Source: Segetibacter koreensis DSM 18137
Lineage (GTDB): Bacteria; Bacteroidota; Bacteroidia; Chitinophagales; Chitinophagaceae
Direction: 5' to 3'
DNA length: 64,000 nt
NCBI RefSeq assembly: GCF_000374045.1
Contig: NZ_KB893370.1
Location: forward strand, 192,716-256,715
Part shown: in pieces, positions 25,372 to 35,001 of the stretch
How positions within the stretch are numbered: the stretch's first letter is position 1
Layout of the letters: every line of letters begins with the position of its first letter
Translations under genes and position numbers: made by a program
The notes under the pieces: model-generated
Seen by the model: only the letters and a program-made list of their open reading frames with translations
Told to the model about the DNA's origin: nothing
Databases searched by the model: none

Positions 25372-26709
25372 TCAATAGGAATCGTTAAGCGCAAATACGG
25401 GTTTACGGTTTTGCCATTTTCCACTGGTAAAATCAGGGAATTTTTGCGGAGCACCACCGTTTGCAATAGATGCTTCAGAAAGCGGCGCTATTACACTCCA
25501 CGCGGCAGCATCATAAACATCAATTGGCGGGGCAATTTTTCTTTTAACGGTTTCTACAAAGGCGTTCATTACAAAAAAGTCTATACCTCCATGACCGGCG
25601 TTTCCAATATCACTGTCTAAACGTTTCCAAAGCGGATGATCGTACTTTGCAAGTAGATCCGCAGATGGCTCCCATTTATCATAAGGACTTGTTCCTTCGA
25701 GATAAATATTATTTCCATCATTCATCCAAATACCATTTGTTCCCTGAACACGGAAACCCAGGGAATAAGGCCGTGGTGAATTGGTATCATGCGTTAATAA
25801 AATTGTTTCACCATTGGCAGTTTGTATGAGGGAAGAAACAATATCGCCCAAATGAAATTTAACCTTTGCATTTGGATGATCTTTTCCACCGTTATCAACT
25901 ATGTATTTATGCAGGCCTCTTGATTTTGTAGCAACAGAAGTTAAAGAAACAAACTGGTTACCTCGATTTATATTTAAAATATTAGCTATTGGGCCCATAC
26001 CATGAGTAGGATACACATCTCCGTTTCGTTTTACAGAATGTTCTGTACGCCAGTGTGCCTCATGTATACCTTTCGCTCCAAACTCAACGCCAGGTTCAAA
26101 TTTCACCTTTCTTAAATCATGCTGGTAGCCGCCGTGGCAATGCAGTATCTCACCAAATAAACCCTGCCGTACCATATTTAAGACAGCCATTACATCACGC
26201 CTGTAACAGACGTTCTCCATTATCATACAATGCGACCCGGTTGCTTCTGATGTGTTTACTAAATCCCAACATTCCTGAACTGTATTTGCAGCAGACACCT
26301 CGACACCTACGTATTTTCCGGCTTTCATAGCAGCAACAGCCATTGGAGTATGCCATTCCCAGGGAGTAGCGATAATAACACCATCAATATCTTCCCTTTT
26401 TAAAAGATCGAGAAAGGCATGATCATTTTTGGAGTACACTTCAGCTTTTTTGTTACCTGCTTTTGTTATTAAGTCCTGTGCTACGGCAATTCGTTCCGGA
26501 TCAATGTCACATATAGCAGGTATAGTCACATCCTTTCTTAAAAGAATATTTTCAAGATGATCGGTGCCTCGCAGCCCTACACCTATCATTCCAAGACGTA
26601 CTTTCTTTTCAGCAAATTCTGAAAAAGCTAAAGCAGGTGTTACAGAAATGCCGGAACCTAAGATTAAACCTTGGCCGATAAATCTGCGGCGGTTAATTAT
26701 TTGACTCAT
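25372..26709 (-). CDS. GH109-type Gfo/Idh/MocA oxidoreductase (alpha-N-acetylgalactosaminidase-like)
   Basis: From the ATG at 26709 the product has 445 residues. It starts with a twin-arginine-like export signal (NRRRFIGQGLILGSGISVTPALAFS). The Rossmann motif RLGMIGVGLRG follows, then GVIIATPWEWHTPMAVAAMKAGKYVGVEVS, in which the EKP of ordinary Gfo/Idh proteins is replaced by EVS as in GH109, and ENVCYRRDVMAVLNMVRQGLFGEILHCHGGYQHDLR, highly characteristic of GH109. These enzymes cleave alpha-N-acetylgalactosamine using a tightly bound NAD in an oxidation-elimination mechanism; some related proteins have other alpha-glycoside targets. It is likely periplasmic. It follows the LacI regulator 172 bp upstream and precedes the CBM9-like gene, suggesting one regulated unit. 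Confidence 0.88.
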   Translation of the reverse strand: MSQIINRRRFIGQGLILGSGISVTPALAFSEFAEKKVRLGMIGVGLRGTDHLENILLRKDVTIPAICDIDPERIAVAQDLITKAGNKKAEVYSKNDHAFLDLLKREDIDGVIIATPWEWHTPMAVAAMKAGKYVGVEVSAANTVQECWDLVNTSEATGSHCMIMENVCYRRDVMAVLNMVRQGLFGEILHCHGGYQHDLRKVKFEPGVEFGAKGIHEAHWRTEHSVKRNGDVYPTHGMGPIANILNINRGNQFVSLTSVATKSRGLHKYIVDNGGKDHPNAKVKFHLGDIVSSLIQTANGETILLTHDTNSPRPYSLGFRVQGTNGIWMNDGNNIYLEGTSPYDKWEPSADLLAKYDHPLWKRLDSDIGNAGHGGIDFFVMNAFVETVKRKIAPPIDVYDAAAWSVIAPLSEASIANGGAPQKFPDFTSGKWQNRKPVFALNDSY

Positions 26710-26881
26710 CAGAAATATTAATTGAGGAAGTTGTGCCCGCACACAATTTAGTAAAAGTTTTATAAGACTGTAATATTTTTTAAAATTGAAATAGTTTTAA
26801 ATTTAAAAGGAAGTACAAATTATATCTGTAAGCATAAAAAATACTGCTGATGAACCTATTAACAATATGAAAAGATTTGGC

Positions 26882-27976
26882 CTAACCAGATACATTCAAA
26901 TCTGCAAGGTTATTACCTTCTTCTACATAATAACTGAGGTTTTCTTTGGTAACGATATCAAGGGGCAGGTATTTTAAACCAGGCACTTTCTTTTTAAAAA
27001 CCAGGTAATCCGCCAAATGGTGTATTCCCCAAAAACCCTGTCCCTTTGGATTTTGATTTATAAGAAAACTGATTGATCCATTATTTAAGTAATGTATATT
27101 TTCAGAAATTAAATCATACCCGATTATTTTTATGTTTGAAATTTTTTTGTCCTCAAGATATTTTGCTATAACATGAGCTTTGGAAGTCGTTACAAAAATA
27201 CCTGCAAGATCTGGCGTATTACTAATAATCTCATCAAGCCTTTTATTGAAAACTTTCTGAGTGCAGCGGTTTAATTCAATTCTTAAAATGGTATACTTTT
27301 TATCCAGCTTATTTTTGGTGAAATAATTTCGAAAACCTTGCTCTTTTGTAATCAGGTGTGCAGCGTTACTTATTTCTTCGTCTATGTGAGCTATTAAAAC
27401 AGAGCAAGGATCCGGCAGTCCATACTGTAGTAATTTTCCTGCTAAACATCCGCTTTGAAAAGAGTCCTGGCCTATATAGCTCAAAGGATCATATTCGGCA
27501 ATTTGAGTATTAAATAATACAAAAGGAATATTTTGATTTTTCCATTTTTCAAAAAAAAGCAAACTCTGGCGATAGAATATGGGAGATAGAATAATGCCAT
27601 CAACATTATCTTCTGAAACTTCATTTGCTTTTTCTATAAATGAATTGACATCATAAGGATTAAAAATATATTGTTTTACAACAATTCCATACTGTTTAAG
27701 ATCCTTTTCCGCTTTTTCTATTCCGGATTTTGGAGCTTCCCAAAACGAATCAGTTAATGGGTTGGGGATTAAAGCAGCAAGCAAATACACTTTATGTGAA
27801 CCTAAGGCACGAGCCATAAGATTTGGCTCATAATTCATCTCTTCTAAAATTTTTAAAACATCTTCTTTTACTTTTTTAGATACCCTTCCTCTATCGTGTA
27901 TTACCCGGTCTACCGTTCCTGTTGACACGCCTGCTTTTTTTGCAATGTCTTTTATGCGCACTATATTATTTATCAT
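26882..27976 (-). CDS. LacI family transcriptional regulator (first)
   Basis: A 364-residue LacI/GalR-type repressor. The headpiece (residues ~7-58) carries IKDIAKKAGVSTGTVDRVIHDRGRVSKKVKEDVLKILEEMNYEPN; recognition helix TGTVDRV departs from the common STVSRAL, marking the branch with a Peripla_BP_4-like sensor seen in Bacteroidota. The effector domain includes NVDGIILSPIF, FVLFNTQIAEYDPLSYIGQDSFQSGCLAGKLL and KIIGYDLISENIHYLNNGSISFLINQNPKGQG, typical of ribose-binding-like folds, so a sugar effector is expected. It is upstream of the GH109 and CBM9-like genes in the same direction. It is probably a local sugar-responsive regulator; its operator is unknown, the 18-bp palindrome before SusC1 being one candidate. 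Confidence 0.93.
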   Translation of the reverse strand: MINNIVRIKDIAKKAGVSTGTVDRVIHDRGRVSKKVKEDVLKILEEMNYEPNLMARALGSHKVYLLAALIPNPLTDSFWEAPKSGIEKAEKDLKQYGIVVKQYIFNPYDVNSFIEKANEVSEDNVDGIILSPIFYRQSLLFFEKWKNQNIPFVLFNTQIAEYDPLSYIGQDSFQSGCLAGKLLQYGLPDPCSVLIAHIDEEISNAAHLITKEQGFRNYFTKNKLDKKYTILRIELNRCTQKVFNKRLDEIISNTPDLAGIFVTTSKAHVIAKYLEDKKISNIKIIGYDLISENIHYLNNGSISFLINQNPKGQGFWGIHHLADYLVFKKKVPGLKYLPLDIVTKENLSYYVEEGNNLADLNVSG

Positions 27977-28271
27977 AAATAATGAAAATACAATTTTTAA
28001 GCATCTTTAATATCTTAAATTAAATAGTCAACAAAATTACCAACAGCTGTGTAGGATTTAAAGATTATCTGAAAAGTATCGCTTCTGGCGAGGTGTTTAT
28101 TTGCTGTTGTAAAGAATTATAGAATGCTATTTATAATAATTATTGAAACAAAATTTAAAAATCAAACAAAGCATAATCAATATAGAAAAAATTAACTACA
28201 ATTACTTATTGTATCACGGGCGATAGAAGATTTAAAAGTGATCATCTTTTGCGCTAATAAAGGAAAAAGAA

Positions 28272-29297
28272 TTACTGGCTATTACGGATTACCAACTTAG
28301 ATTCAATGATAATGTTGTTATAAGAAGGAGGTATATTTTCATCTTTGTTTTTGTTTAATAAGTCCAATAAAATTTCTGTAGCTTTCTGCCCTTGCTCATA
28401 TGGAAATTGCTCAACAGAAGCTGCAGGCGGAAAAGCCGTATAATGACTAAGGGGCAAATTTGCATAACTTACAAAAGTAATATCTTCATTTATCTTCATT
28501 TGCTGCCCCCTTGCATATTGCACAGCATCTAAAGCAACATAATCATTGAAGGCAACAATAGCGGTAGGTTTTCTACGCATTGTCGTTAGTTGCCGCATAG
28601 CATCATACGTGCCTTCCTTCGTCAGATCTGATGATACTATTAAAATTGGGTCATACTTTAGCCTGTGTTTCTTTATGGCTTTTAAATATCCTTCCAGCCT
28701 TTGCATGCTTGCCATCATTTTGTCCGGCCCATTGATCATCCCAATTATTCTATGTCCTTTATTTAATAAATAGCTAACTGCCTGTAGTGATCCCGATTGT
28801 ATGTTACACGCTACATAATGAATATCAGGCATATTTGGAATCCGGTCAAAAAACACAACAGGTATTGCATATTTTCTTAACGCCTCGAAATGGTCAAAAT
28901 TTATGGTATTCTTTGATATAGATACAATCAACCCATCGACGCGATGATTTTTCATCGTTTCGACAATTTGTTTTTCACGTTCTTCCTGATCGTGCGATTG
29001 CCCTAATAAAACAGTGTAATTATGTTTATTAGCAGTATCCTCAATAGCAGAAATAGCAGTAGAAAAAAATGCTTCAGATAACTCAGGCAGAATAACACCT
29101 AAAGTAAAAGTTTTTCGCTGCTGAAAAAAGATAGCTGTCTGGTTGGGCTCATAATTTAATTCATTTGCCACTTGCCTAACACGCATTTTCGTTCGCAAAC
29201 CTATACTTGAATGATCGTGTAAAGCCCTAGACACCGTAGAAACTGAAATATTAAGCCTTTTAGCGATTTCTTTTATTGTTGGTTGTTTAAATGTCAT
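28272..29297 (-). CDS. LacI family transcriptional regulator (second)
   Basis: A 341-residue canonical LacI/GalR repressor. The headpiece TIKEIAKRLNISVSTVSRALHDHSSIG is followed by the hinge region NELNYEPNQTAIFFQQRKTFTLGVILPELSEAFF, where the usual minor-groove residues are present, and by the sensor domain VDGLIVSISKNT, PVVFFDRIPNMPDIHYVACNI, RIIGMINGPDKMMASMQRLEGYLKAI and AIVAFNDYVALDAV. This class binds CpG-centred palindromes like AAACGTTT. Just such a palindrome lies 24-37 bp before its ATG with a second one 21 bp farther on, so autoregulation is likely, and the same pair occurs at 41.55 kb. It faces SusC2 divergently and is the best candidate controller of locus 2 and the amidohydrolase/acyltransferase pair. 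Confidence 0.95.
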   Translation of the reverse strand: MTFKQPTIKEIAKRLNISVSTVSRALHDHSSIGLRTKMRVRQVANELNYEPNQTAIFFQQRKTFTLGVILPELSEAFFSTAISAIEDTANKHNYTVLLGQSHDQEEREKQIVETMKNHRVDGLIVSISKNTINFDHFEALRKYAIPVVFFDRIPNMPDIHYVACNIQSGSLQAVSYLLNKGHRIIGMINGPDKMMASMQRLEGYLKAIKKHRLKYDPILIVSSDLTKEGTYDAMRQLTTMRRKPTAIVAFNDYVALDAVQYARGQQMKINEDITFVSYANLPLSHYTAFPPAASVEQFPYEQGQKATEILLDLLNKNKDENIPPSYNNIIIESKLVIRNSQ

Positions 29298-29320
29298 AAA
29301 TGAACAATTACTAAAAATTA

Positions 29321-29353
29321 CGCAAACGTTTGCGCTACTTTCTCAATCGTTTG
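29321..29353. promoter_or_regulatory. Paired LacI-type operators upstream of lacI-2 / SusC2
   Basis: CGCAAACGTTTGCG (29321-29334) is a perfect 14-bp palindrome with core CAAACGTTTG at 29323-29332. CAATCGTTTG (29344-29353) differs by one base. The cores are offset by exactly 21 bp, about two helical turns. They lie between lacI-2 (starts at 29297, minus) and SusC2 (starts at 29635, plus). The CpG-centred form is typical for LacI/GalR proteins. Confidence 0.8.
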
Positions 29354-29489
29354 CACCCAGCTTTTAAAATTGGTAACTGAAAAAATATTTTTCGCACTAG
29401 ATAAAAATATTAACTTGAACAAAATTTTAACAATTTATAGTAAAATTCTCATAATAAGTTTTTTTTAAAGAATTTTTATTTCAAATATT

Positions 29490-29517
29490 TCAGTAAGAAA
29501 ATATCAGTAAGAAAATA
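29490..29517. repeat. Tandem 14-bp direct repeat in SusC2 leader
   Basis: TCAGTAAGAAAATA occurs twice head to tail (29490-29503 and 29504-29517), about 120-145 bp before the SusC2 ATG. It may be a slippage product or an activator site. Apart from this and the operators, 29298-29634 is AT-rich promoter DNA without a gene. Confidence 0.7.
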
Positions 29518-29634
29518 ATTGATTTTTTAGAAATGAAAATGAGAAAATCAGCCTTCCTTATATTTTATAATAAGGAAATTTAAAATTGACTTTAATTGTT
29601 TGAGTTTATTAAAACAAACCACAACACCACAACT

Positions 29635-32600
29635 ATGAATTCGCAAATTGCTTTTAAAGCTTTTGTCCTAATTTTTTTAAGCGGACTACCTGTTATTTTA
29701 CACACCAAAGTTTCCGCGCAGGCGGTGTCTTCCTCTTCGCGAAAAACGGTATCTGGTAAAGTAACTGATGAATCAGGGAATGGTCTTTCTGGTGTAACAG
29801 TTACTATAAGAGGAACACAGCAAGCCACACAAACGGACGCTAACGGCAATTACACAATTAATGCACCATCAAATGCAACGTTAGAGTTTTCATCTGTAGG
29901 TTTTGCCAGAAACACAGTCGAAACCAAAGGGAAAAGTACTGTAAATGCAACTTTAAGCGCTCAAACAAGTAATTTAAATGAGGTAGTTGTCGTTGGTTAC
30001 GGAACTCAACGAAAAGCTGACCTGACAGGTGCTGTGGGTTCAATAACAAGAAAAGATTTTGCTAATAAACCTTTTACCAGTCCGGACCAGATTTTGACTG
30101 GCCGTATAGCAGGTGTTAATATCACAAATCGTAGTGGAGATCCCGGTGCTCCTATTGAAGTGCGCATACGTGGTATTGGTACGGCCGGTAATAACCAGCC
30201 GCTTTGGGTAATTGATGGAGTACCTGTTGCAACAAATACAAGTACGATAACTGTAAACACAAATAGCGGTACTGAATCGAACCCTTTGTCCGGTATTAAC
30301 CCAAGTGATATTGAAAGTATTGATGTATTAAAAGATGCTTCTGCTACTGCTATATATGGTGCCCGTGCAAATAACGGGGTTATACTGGTCACTACTAAGC
30401 GGGGCAAGGCAGGTACTGCCGTACTTAGTTACGATGGATATGTCGGTGCTCAAGCGGTTCCAAAGGATAAATTATTTAAAGTGCTGAACACAGAGCAGTT
30501 TATCAAATTTCAAAAGGAGGGAATGGATAACGATTTTTCAGCTTTTGCCGGAAAACCTACTGTGGATTGGCAGGATTTGGTGTATAGGACCGGAGTTGCC
30601 ACTACCCATAACCTCACTGTATCCGGTGGAAACCAAAATGCCACTTATAGTTTTGGGGGAGGTTATTTCAAACAGGAGGGTATCCAAATAGCCCAGAACT
30701 TCGCCAGGTATTCGGCTAAAGCAACTTCAGATGTAAAAGTTGGTAAATACCTAAAATTTGGAGAGTCTCTTTTATTAGGTAGAACTGAAAGGCAGGTACA
30801 ATCAGAAGAAACGATGAATTCAGGATCTATTGCGACTACAAATGCTCCTTTTTTTCAGCCCTATAAGGCAAACGGGGAGTATAACCCGTCGAGTACCGCT
30901 AATACGGGCGGTGCGTCCGCGCAAAACCTGCTTTGGCAAAATGATCCGGGGGCGGGCTATACTAAATTGCAACATAACAAAATATTAGGAAACCTGTATG
31001 GAGAAATCGAACCAATAAAAGGTTTGAAGTATAAAGCCAGCATAGGTCTTGACTATAACGAAGCAACAGGTGTATTTTATCAGAATGCTATTGATTTTGA
31101 CGCCAGTGGCGCCCCACGAACCTCACTCATAGTAAATGAGCAGCCAAAAGAAGCAACGCTTACCTTGACACATACGCTTACTTATGACAAAACTTTTGGC
31201 AAAAATAAACTTACTGCTTTAGTTGGGTATGAGCAAACCAGTTACCTGCTACGTAGGTTAAGGGTACAGGCTAACGGCCTGTTTAACCCTCCTTTAGGAT
31301 TAGCGGGTGGAGCAGGCGCATTTGGTTCTTCAGAAACTGCCGATCATTGGAATATCCAGGGTAAATTGGCCCGCTTGTTTTATTCATACGACGAGCGGTA
31401 CCTGCTAACAGCTACGATAAGGGAGGATAAATCGTCACGGTTTGCTAAAGCAAATAATACAGGCTATTTTCCATCCTTCTCGGTTGGATGGAGGCTTAGC
31501 CAGGAGAAATTCTTAAAAGACTCGAAATTGTTTAATGATCTGAAAATCAGGGCTGGATGGGGTCAGTCTGGCAATCAGTTTACTGGTACTAATTTTTCCT
31601 ATCTCCCTGCGCTTAGCAGCAATGTAAAGTACGTGGTTGGCAAGGGCAACCAGGCCATTGTAACTGGCTACGCCCCCGTTTTGTTCGCTAATCCAGACTT
31701 AAAATGGGAAACAGCTATTCAGACAAATATCGGGCTTGACTTTTCCATGGTTAATTACAAGCTAAGTGGTTCTGTTGATTATTTCAGCAGGACAACCAAA
31801 GATTTGTTGATAAGCATTCCTGTAGCTTTAACTACCGGTTTTTACCAGTTTGCCGATTTAAACTCGGGTACTTTAACCAACAAAGGAGTTGAAGTTACTC
31901 TAAGTTACAGGGACAAAATTGGCGACTTTGGCTACAATGTTAGTGGTAATTTTACGCATGTAAAAAATCAATTTACGAAGCTTCCTGAAGGAATTGATTA
32001 TATTCAGCTCAACGATAAGCGAATTTCGGTGGGCAGGCCATTAGGTTATTTTTACGGGTATAAAACCGATGGTATATACCAAACCGATGCTGAAGTACCC
32101 ACTACAGAAGGATATGCTGGTGCAAAGGCGGGAGATATTAGATTTGTAGACGTGAATGGAGATAAAAAATTAACAGATGCCGATCGTACTTTTTTAGGAA
32201 GCCCTATTCCCAAATTTTTTTACGGAATGAGCTTAAACGGCAATTATAAGTCACTTGACTTGTCAATTGTATTGCAGGGCGTAGGTAACTATACGGTTTT
32301 TGACGGTCCTCGTTCAGGTCTGGAAAGCATGAGTGGAACTAGTAACCAAAGTGTTGCCGTGCTGGAGAGATGGACTCCGACTCATAAAACCAATAGCATG
32401 CCCCGTGCAAATAGCAGCTACAATACCAGCAACGGCTTTACTGATCGGTTTTTAGAAAACGCTGCCTTTCTTCGCGTAAAAAACCTGCAATTAGGTTACA
32501 ACATAAAATCAATTTCCAGTGCGACTAAAGGAGTTATTTCTTATGCCCGTTTTTATATAGGTGTATCGAACCTTTTTACATTTACCAAATACAAAGGTTA

Positions 32601-32724
32601 CGATCCCGAAGTTACAAGGCAGCAAAGTTTTGCAGGGGGAGAAAACCAGTTTTTAAATGGATATGATAACGGTAGTTCACCGCAACCAAGAATGTTTCAG
32701 TTAGGCTGGCAAATTAATTTTTAA
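29635..32724 (+). CDS. susC: SusC/RagA family TonB-linked outer membrane transporter (second)
   Basis: The ATG at 29635 begins a signal peptide, MNSQIAFKAFVLIFLSGLPV ending KVSAQ; an upstream TTG at 29596 is unlikely. The 1029-residue product has the regulatory beta-sandwich TVSGKVTDESGNGLSGVTVTI, the TonB box region NLNEVVVVGYGTQRKADLTGAVGSI, plug motifs GRIAGVNITNRSGDPGAPIEVRIRG, NQPLWVIDGVPV and DIESIDVLKDASATAIYGARANNGVILVTTK, and a barrel closing with MFQLGWQINF. It forms a transporter with SusD2, which starts 31 bp downstream. It is distinct from SusC1 in sequence, so the two loci probably take up different glycans. The paired LacI operators ~300 bp upstream suggest repression until an inducer sugar appears. 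Confidence 0.97.
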   Translation: MNSQIAFKAFVLIFLSGLPVILHTKVSAQAVSSSSRKTVSGKVTDESGNGLSGVTVTIRGTQQATQTDANGNYTINAPSNATLEFSSVGFARNTVETKGKSTVNATLSAQTSNLNEVVVVGYGTQRKADLTGAVGSITRKDFANKPFTSPDQILTGRIAGVNITNRSGDPGAPIEVRIRGIGTAGNNQPLWVIDGVPVATNTSTITVNTNSGTESNPLSGINPSDIESIDVLKDASATAIYGARANNGVILVTTKRGKAGTAVLSYDGYVGAQAVPKDKLFKVLNTEQFIKFQKEGMDNDFSAFAGKPTVDWQDLVYRTGVATTHNLTVSGGNQNATYSFGGGYFKQEGIQIAQNFARYSAKATSDVKVGKYLKFGESLLLGRTERQVQSEETMNSGSIATTNAPFFQPYKANGEYNPSSTANTGGASAQNLLWQNDPGAGYTKLQHNKILGNLYGEIEPIKGLKYKASIGLDYNEATGVFYQNAIDFDASGAPRTSLIVNEQPKEATLTLTHTLTYDKTFGKNKLTALVGYEQTSYLLRRLRVQANGLFNPPLGLAGGAGAFGSSETADHWNIQGKLARLFYSYDERYLLTATIREDKSSRFAKANNTGYFPSFSVGWRLSQEKFLKDSKLFNDLKIRAGWGQSGNQFTGTNFSYLPALSSNVKYVVGKGNQAIVTGYAPVLFANPDLKWETAIQTNIGLDFSMVNYKLSGSVDYFSRTTKDLLISIPVALTTGFYQFADLNSGTLTNKGVEVTLSYRDKIGDFGYNVSGNFTHVKNQFTKLPEGIDYIQLNDKRISVGRPLGYFYGYKTDGIYQTDAEVPTTEGYAGAKAGDIRFVDVNGDKKLTDADRTFLGSPIPKFFYGMSLNGNYKSLDLSIVLQGVGNYTVFDGPRSGLESMSGTSNQSVAVLERWTPTHKTNSMPRANSSYNTSNGFTDRFLENAAFLRVKNLQLGYNIKSISSATKGVISYARFYIGVSNLFTFTKYKGYDPEVTRQQSFAGGENQFLNGYDNGSSPQPRMFQLGWQINF

Positions 32725-32755
32725 AGTATACAAATCACAAGTATAAATCTTCTAT

Positions 32756-34324
32756 ATGAATATTAGAAAAAAATTTTTTCTACGTTTTCTTTTGGTAATT
32801 TTAGCCGCTATAAGCGTGGCAGCAATTGTTGTTTCCTGCAATAAACTCGATTTAACACCATTGGATAAAACCACGACCTCCACTTTTTTCAATAAAAAAT
32901 CTGATTTTGAAGGAGGCCTCTTTGCCGCCTACTCATCTATGCAGGATTTATATGCCGTTAACAGTGCCACAAGTTTTGGCGGACATAACGGGGCTGCCTC
33001 TTTTTGGGTAACAAGCATGCTTGCAAGCGATGATGCGCAGTTTAATACTTCTCAAAATAATTCAGACGTTGAGGTAATGGATGTAGATGCGCTGAACTTA
33101 AAACCAAATAACCGATTCATTTACACTGTATATGCCGAAACGTATGAAGGAATAAACAGGGCCAATATTGTGTTGGAGCAGGTTGATAATGGCAGAAACA
33201 ATCTTACCGATGAGGAGAAAAAGGTAGTTGTTGCAGAGGCAAAATTTATAAGAGGTTTCTTTCATTTTTTGGCCGCTCAAATGTGGAAAACAGCCCCGCT
33301 AATAACGGAAACAGCTAAAAAGCTTCAGCAAACTTTTAAAAATAGCGATCCAACAGCCCTTTTGCAGGCGAGTTTGGATGATTTCAAGGCTGCGGCTATA
33401 GATTTGCCAACTTCATGGGATGCCGCCTTTACAGGCCGTGCTACCAAATGGACAGCTCGGGCTTACGAAGGAAAAGTGGACGTGTGGATGGGAAAATGGG
33501 ATGATGCCGTAGTAGCCTTTGAAGATGTTGAAAAAAATGCCGGTTATCAATTGCTTCCCCAATACGACGATAATTTTGCCGTAACAAATGAGAACAACAA
33601 TGAGTCCATATTTGAAATTCAGTTTGGCGGACCTTACTCAGATGATAACAGCTGGATATTAGACGATAATGGCAATGAAGACTTTAAATCTACCCAGGGA
33701 ACATCTCGCCAATCGTTCTTTATTGCACTTACAGATGCAGGAGCCAATCGCTGGTTCGTGCCGACCAGGAAACTAAAAGACTTGTTTGACGAAGAACCTG
33801 CTGACAAAAGACTGGATGAATCTCTGTACTATAAAGAGGGTGAAGACTATACAGTATATGAAACAGGTTCAAATGTAATGAAATCAGGTGTGTTTACTAC
33901 GGCGCTCACTGGTCCTACATCTCTTTCTCCTACAGGCCTTGCCATAAAAAAATATTTAGGTAAAAAAAATGCTGACCCTGCTTATTATCGACAGGGGGTT
34001 AGCTTTAACAATGAGCGCTTTTTCCGGTATTCTGAATTGTTGCTATTGCACGCGGAAGCTTTATTAAGCGGGGGTAAACCTAAGGGCGGAAGTGTTTACC
34101 AAACGGCAGATGCCCTTGTAAACGCAACAAGGCAAAGGGCAGGGTTATCACCATTAACCGGCGTTTCTATGCAGCAGCTTCAAAAAGAAAAACAAAAAGA
34201 GCTTTGTTTTGAGCCCGCCAGGTATTTTGATATGATACGATGGAATATCGGGGGAGCTAAAATATTCCCCTTCCCGCAAGATGAAATTGACAGGAACCAT
34301 GGAAGCCTGGTACAAAATCCGTAA
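32756..34324 (+). CDS. susD: SusD/RagB family lipoprotein (second)
   Basis: A 522-residue surface glycan-binding lipoprotein with signal peptide ending AIVVSC (Cys28), then NKLDLTPLDKTTTSTFFNKKSDFEGGLFAAYSSM, the standard SusD N-terminus. The helical core has AEAKFIRGFFHFLAAQMWKTAPLITE and ATKWTARAYEGKVDVWMGKW; the second half has RFFRYSELLLLHAEALLSGG, KQKELCFEPARYFDMIRW and IFPFPQDEIDRN, and ends at QNP, two or three residues short of the usual ending. It works with SusC2, 31 bp upstream. Downstream lies a dead FG-GAP gene and then an intact one, an arrangement (SusC, SusD, FG-GAP) known from Bacteroidota glycan loci. Confidence 0.96.
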   Translation: MNIRKKFFLRFLLVILAAISVAAIVVSCNKLDLTPLDKTTTSTFFNKKSDFEGGLFAAYSSMQDLYAVNSATSFGGHNGAASFWVTSMLASDDAQFNTSQNNSDVEVMDVDALNLKPNNRFIYTVYAETYEGINRANIVLEQVDNGRNNLTDEEKKVVVAEAKFIRGFFHFLAAQMWKTAPLITETAKKLQQTFKNSDPTALLQASLDDFKAAAIDLPTSWDAAFTGRATKWTARAYEGKVDVWMGKWDDAVVAFEDVEKNAGYQLLPQYDDNFAVTNENNNESIFEIQFGGPYSDDNSWILDDNGNEDFKSTQGTSRQSFFIALTDAGANRWFVPTRKLKDLFDEEPADKRLDESLYYKEGEDYTVYETGSNVMKSGVFTTALTGPTSLSPTGLAIKKYLGKKNADPAYYRQGVSFNNERFFRYSELLLLHAEALLSGGKPKGGSVYQTADALVNATRQRAGLSPLTGVSMQQLQKEKQKELCFEPARYFDMIRWNIGGAKIFPFPQDEIDRNHGSLVQNP

Positions 34325-34399
34325 CAGAGTAATATATTATTATACTTATATTTGTTGATAGCTAGTAGCCTTTAAAAAACATGATACATACAGTTTTTA

Positions 34400-34997
34400 G
34401 GGAAGTTTCTTCATCCAAGAGAGCGGGTGCATTTTAATTTGCGAAACTTTTAGCAGCGCGTAAATTCAAAATCTGGGAAATGGCAAGTTGGTAATTTAGA
34501 ATCTTCTGATAGAAGCAAAATTTGCCCCAATCAATTGCATGGCATCTGAAGATTTTAATGCCGATGGTGACTTGGATATTTTATGTACGGGAAATTCGCG
34601 TAACAGAAGCACAAACAAGCCCTTACGTTGCTGCGCGTAGTTTTCTTCTTGGGTAAATGGCAAAGGGAATTTTACGGTAGACAGGAAACAGATCGATGTT
34701 ATCGGAGATGACAATGCGGTAGTGGAAATAGCAGGTACAAATGATTCGTCTATGTTTCTTAACACCAGCAGTTCTAATAGTCTTCATGCTTATCGTTTGA
34801 ATAAGCCTAATCATAAGTTAGGTCCCTTTAATCCGGATGATACTTACACAAGTACTACCTTTCGTAACAGTATGAAATGCTGGCAGCAGTTTTATTATGG
34901 CAGTTCTTATCTATCACAATCCAGTGGTCGATTAACAATTTCACCCAACATTCAAACGGTTGTTATCTATAGTTTTTTTGAAGAAAACGCAAATTGA
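34400..34997 (+). pseudogene. C-terminal remnant of an FG-GAP/VCBS repeat gene
   Basis: The frame from 34443 to the TGA at 34995-34997 reads as the end of a paralogue of the intact gene that follows: EAKFAPINCMASEDFNADGDLDIL against EAQFAPVFGMIASDYNNDGNMDIL, GKGNF, and QQFYYGSSYLSQSS against QEFYYGSNYLSQSS. Three in-frame stops interrupt it, at 34461 (TAA), 34497 (TAG) and 34638 (TAG), with no frameshift in this part. Weak similarity reaches back to ~34400 in another frame. About 1000 residues of the N-terminal part are gone. It is therefore the stump of a tandem duplicate of the next gene, positioned directly after SusD2. Nothing else is seen in 34325-35001. Confidence 0.85.
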
Positions 34998-35001
34998 ACT
35001 T

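Noticed and set aside
25366-25620. Plus-strand frame overlapping the end of the GH109-type gene
   Set aside because: Antisense to a well-supported enzyme and without family motifs.
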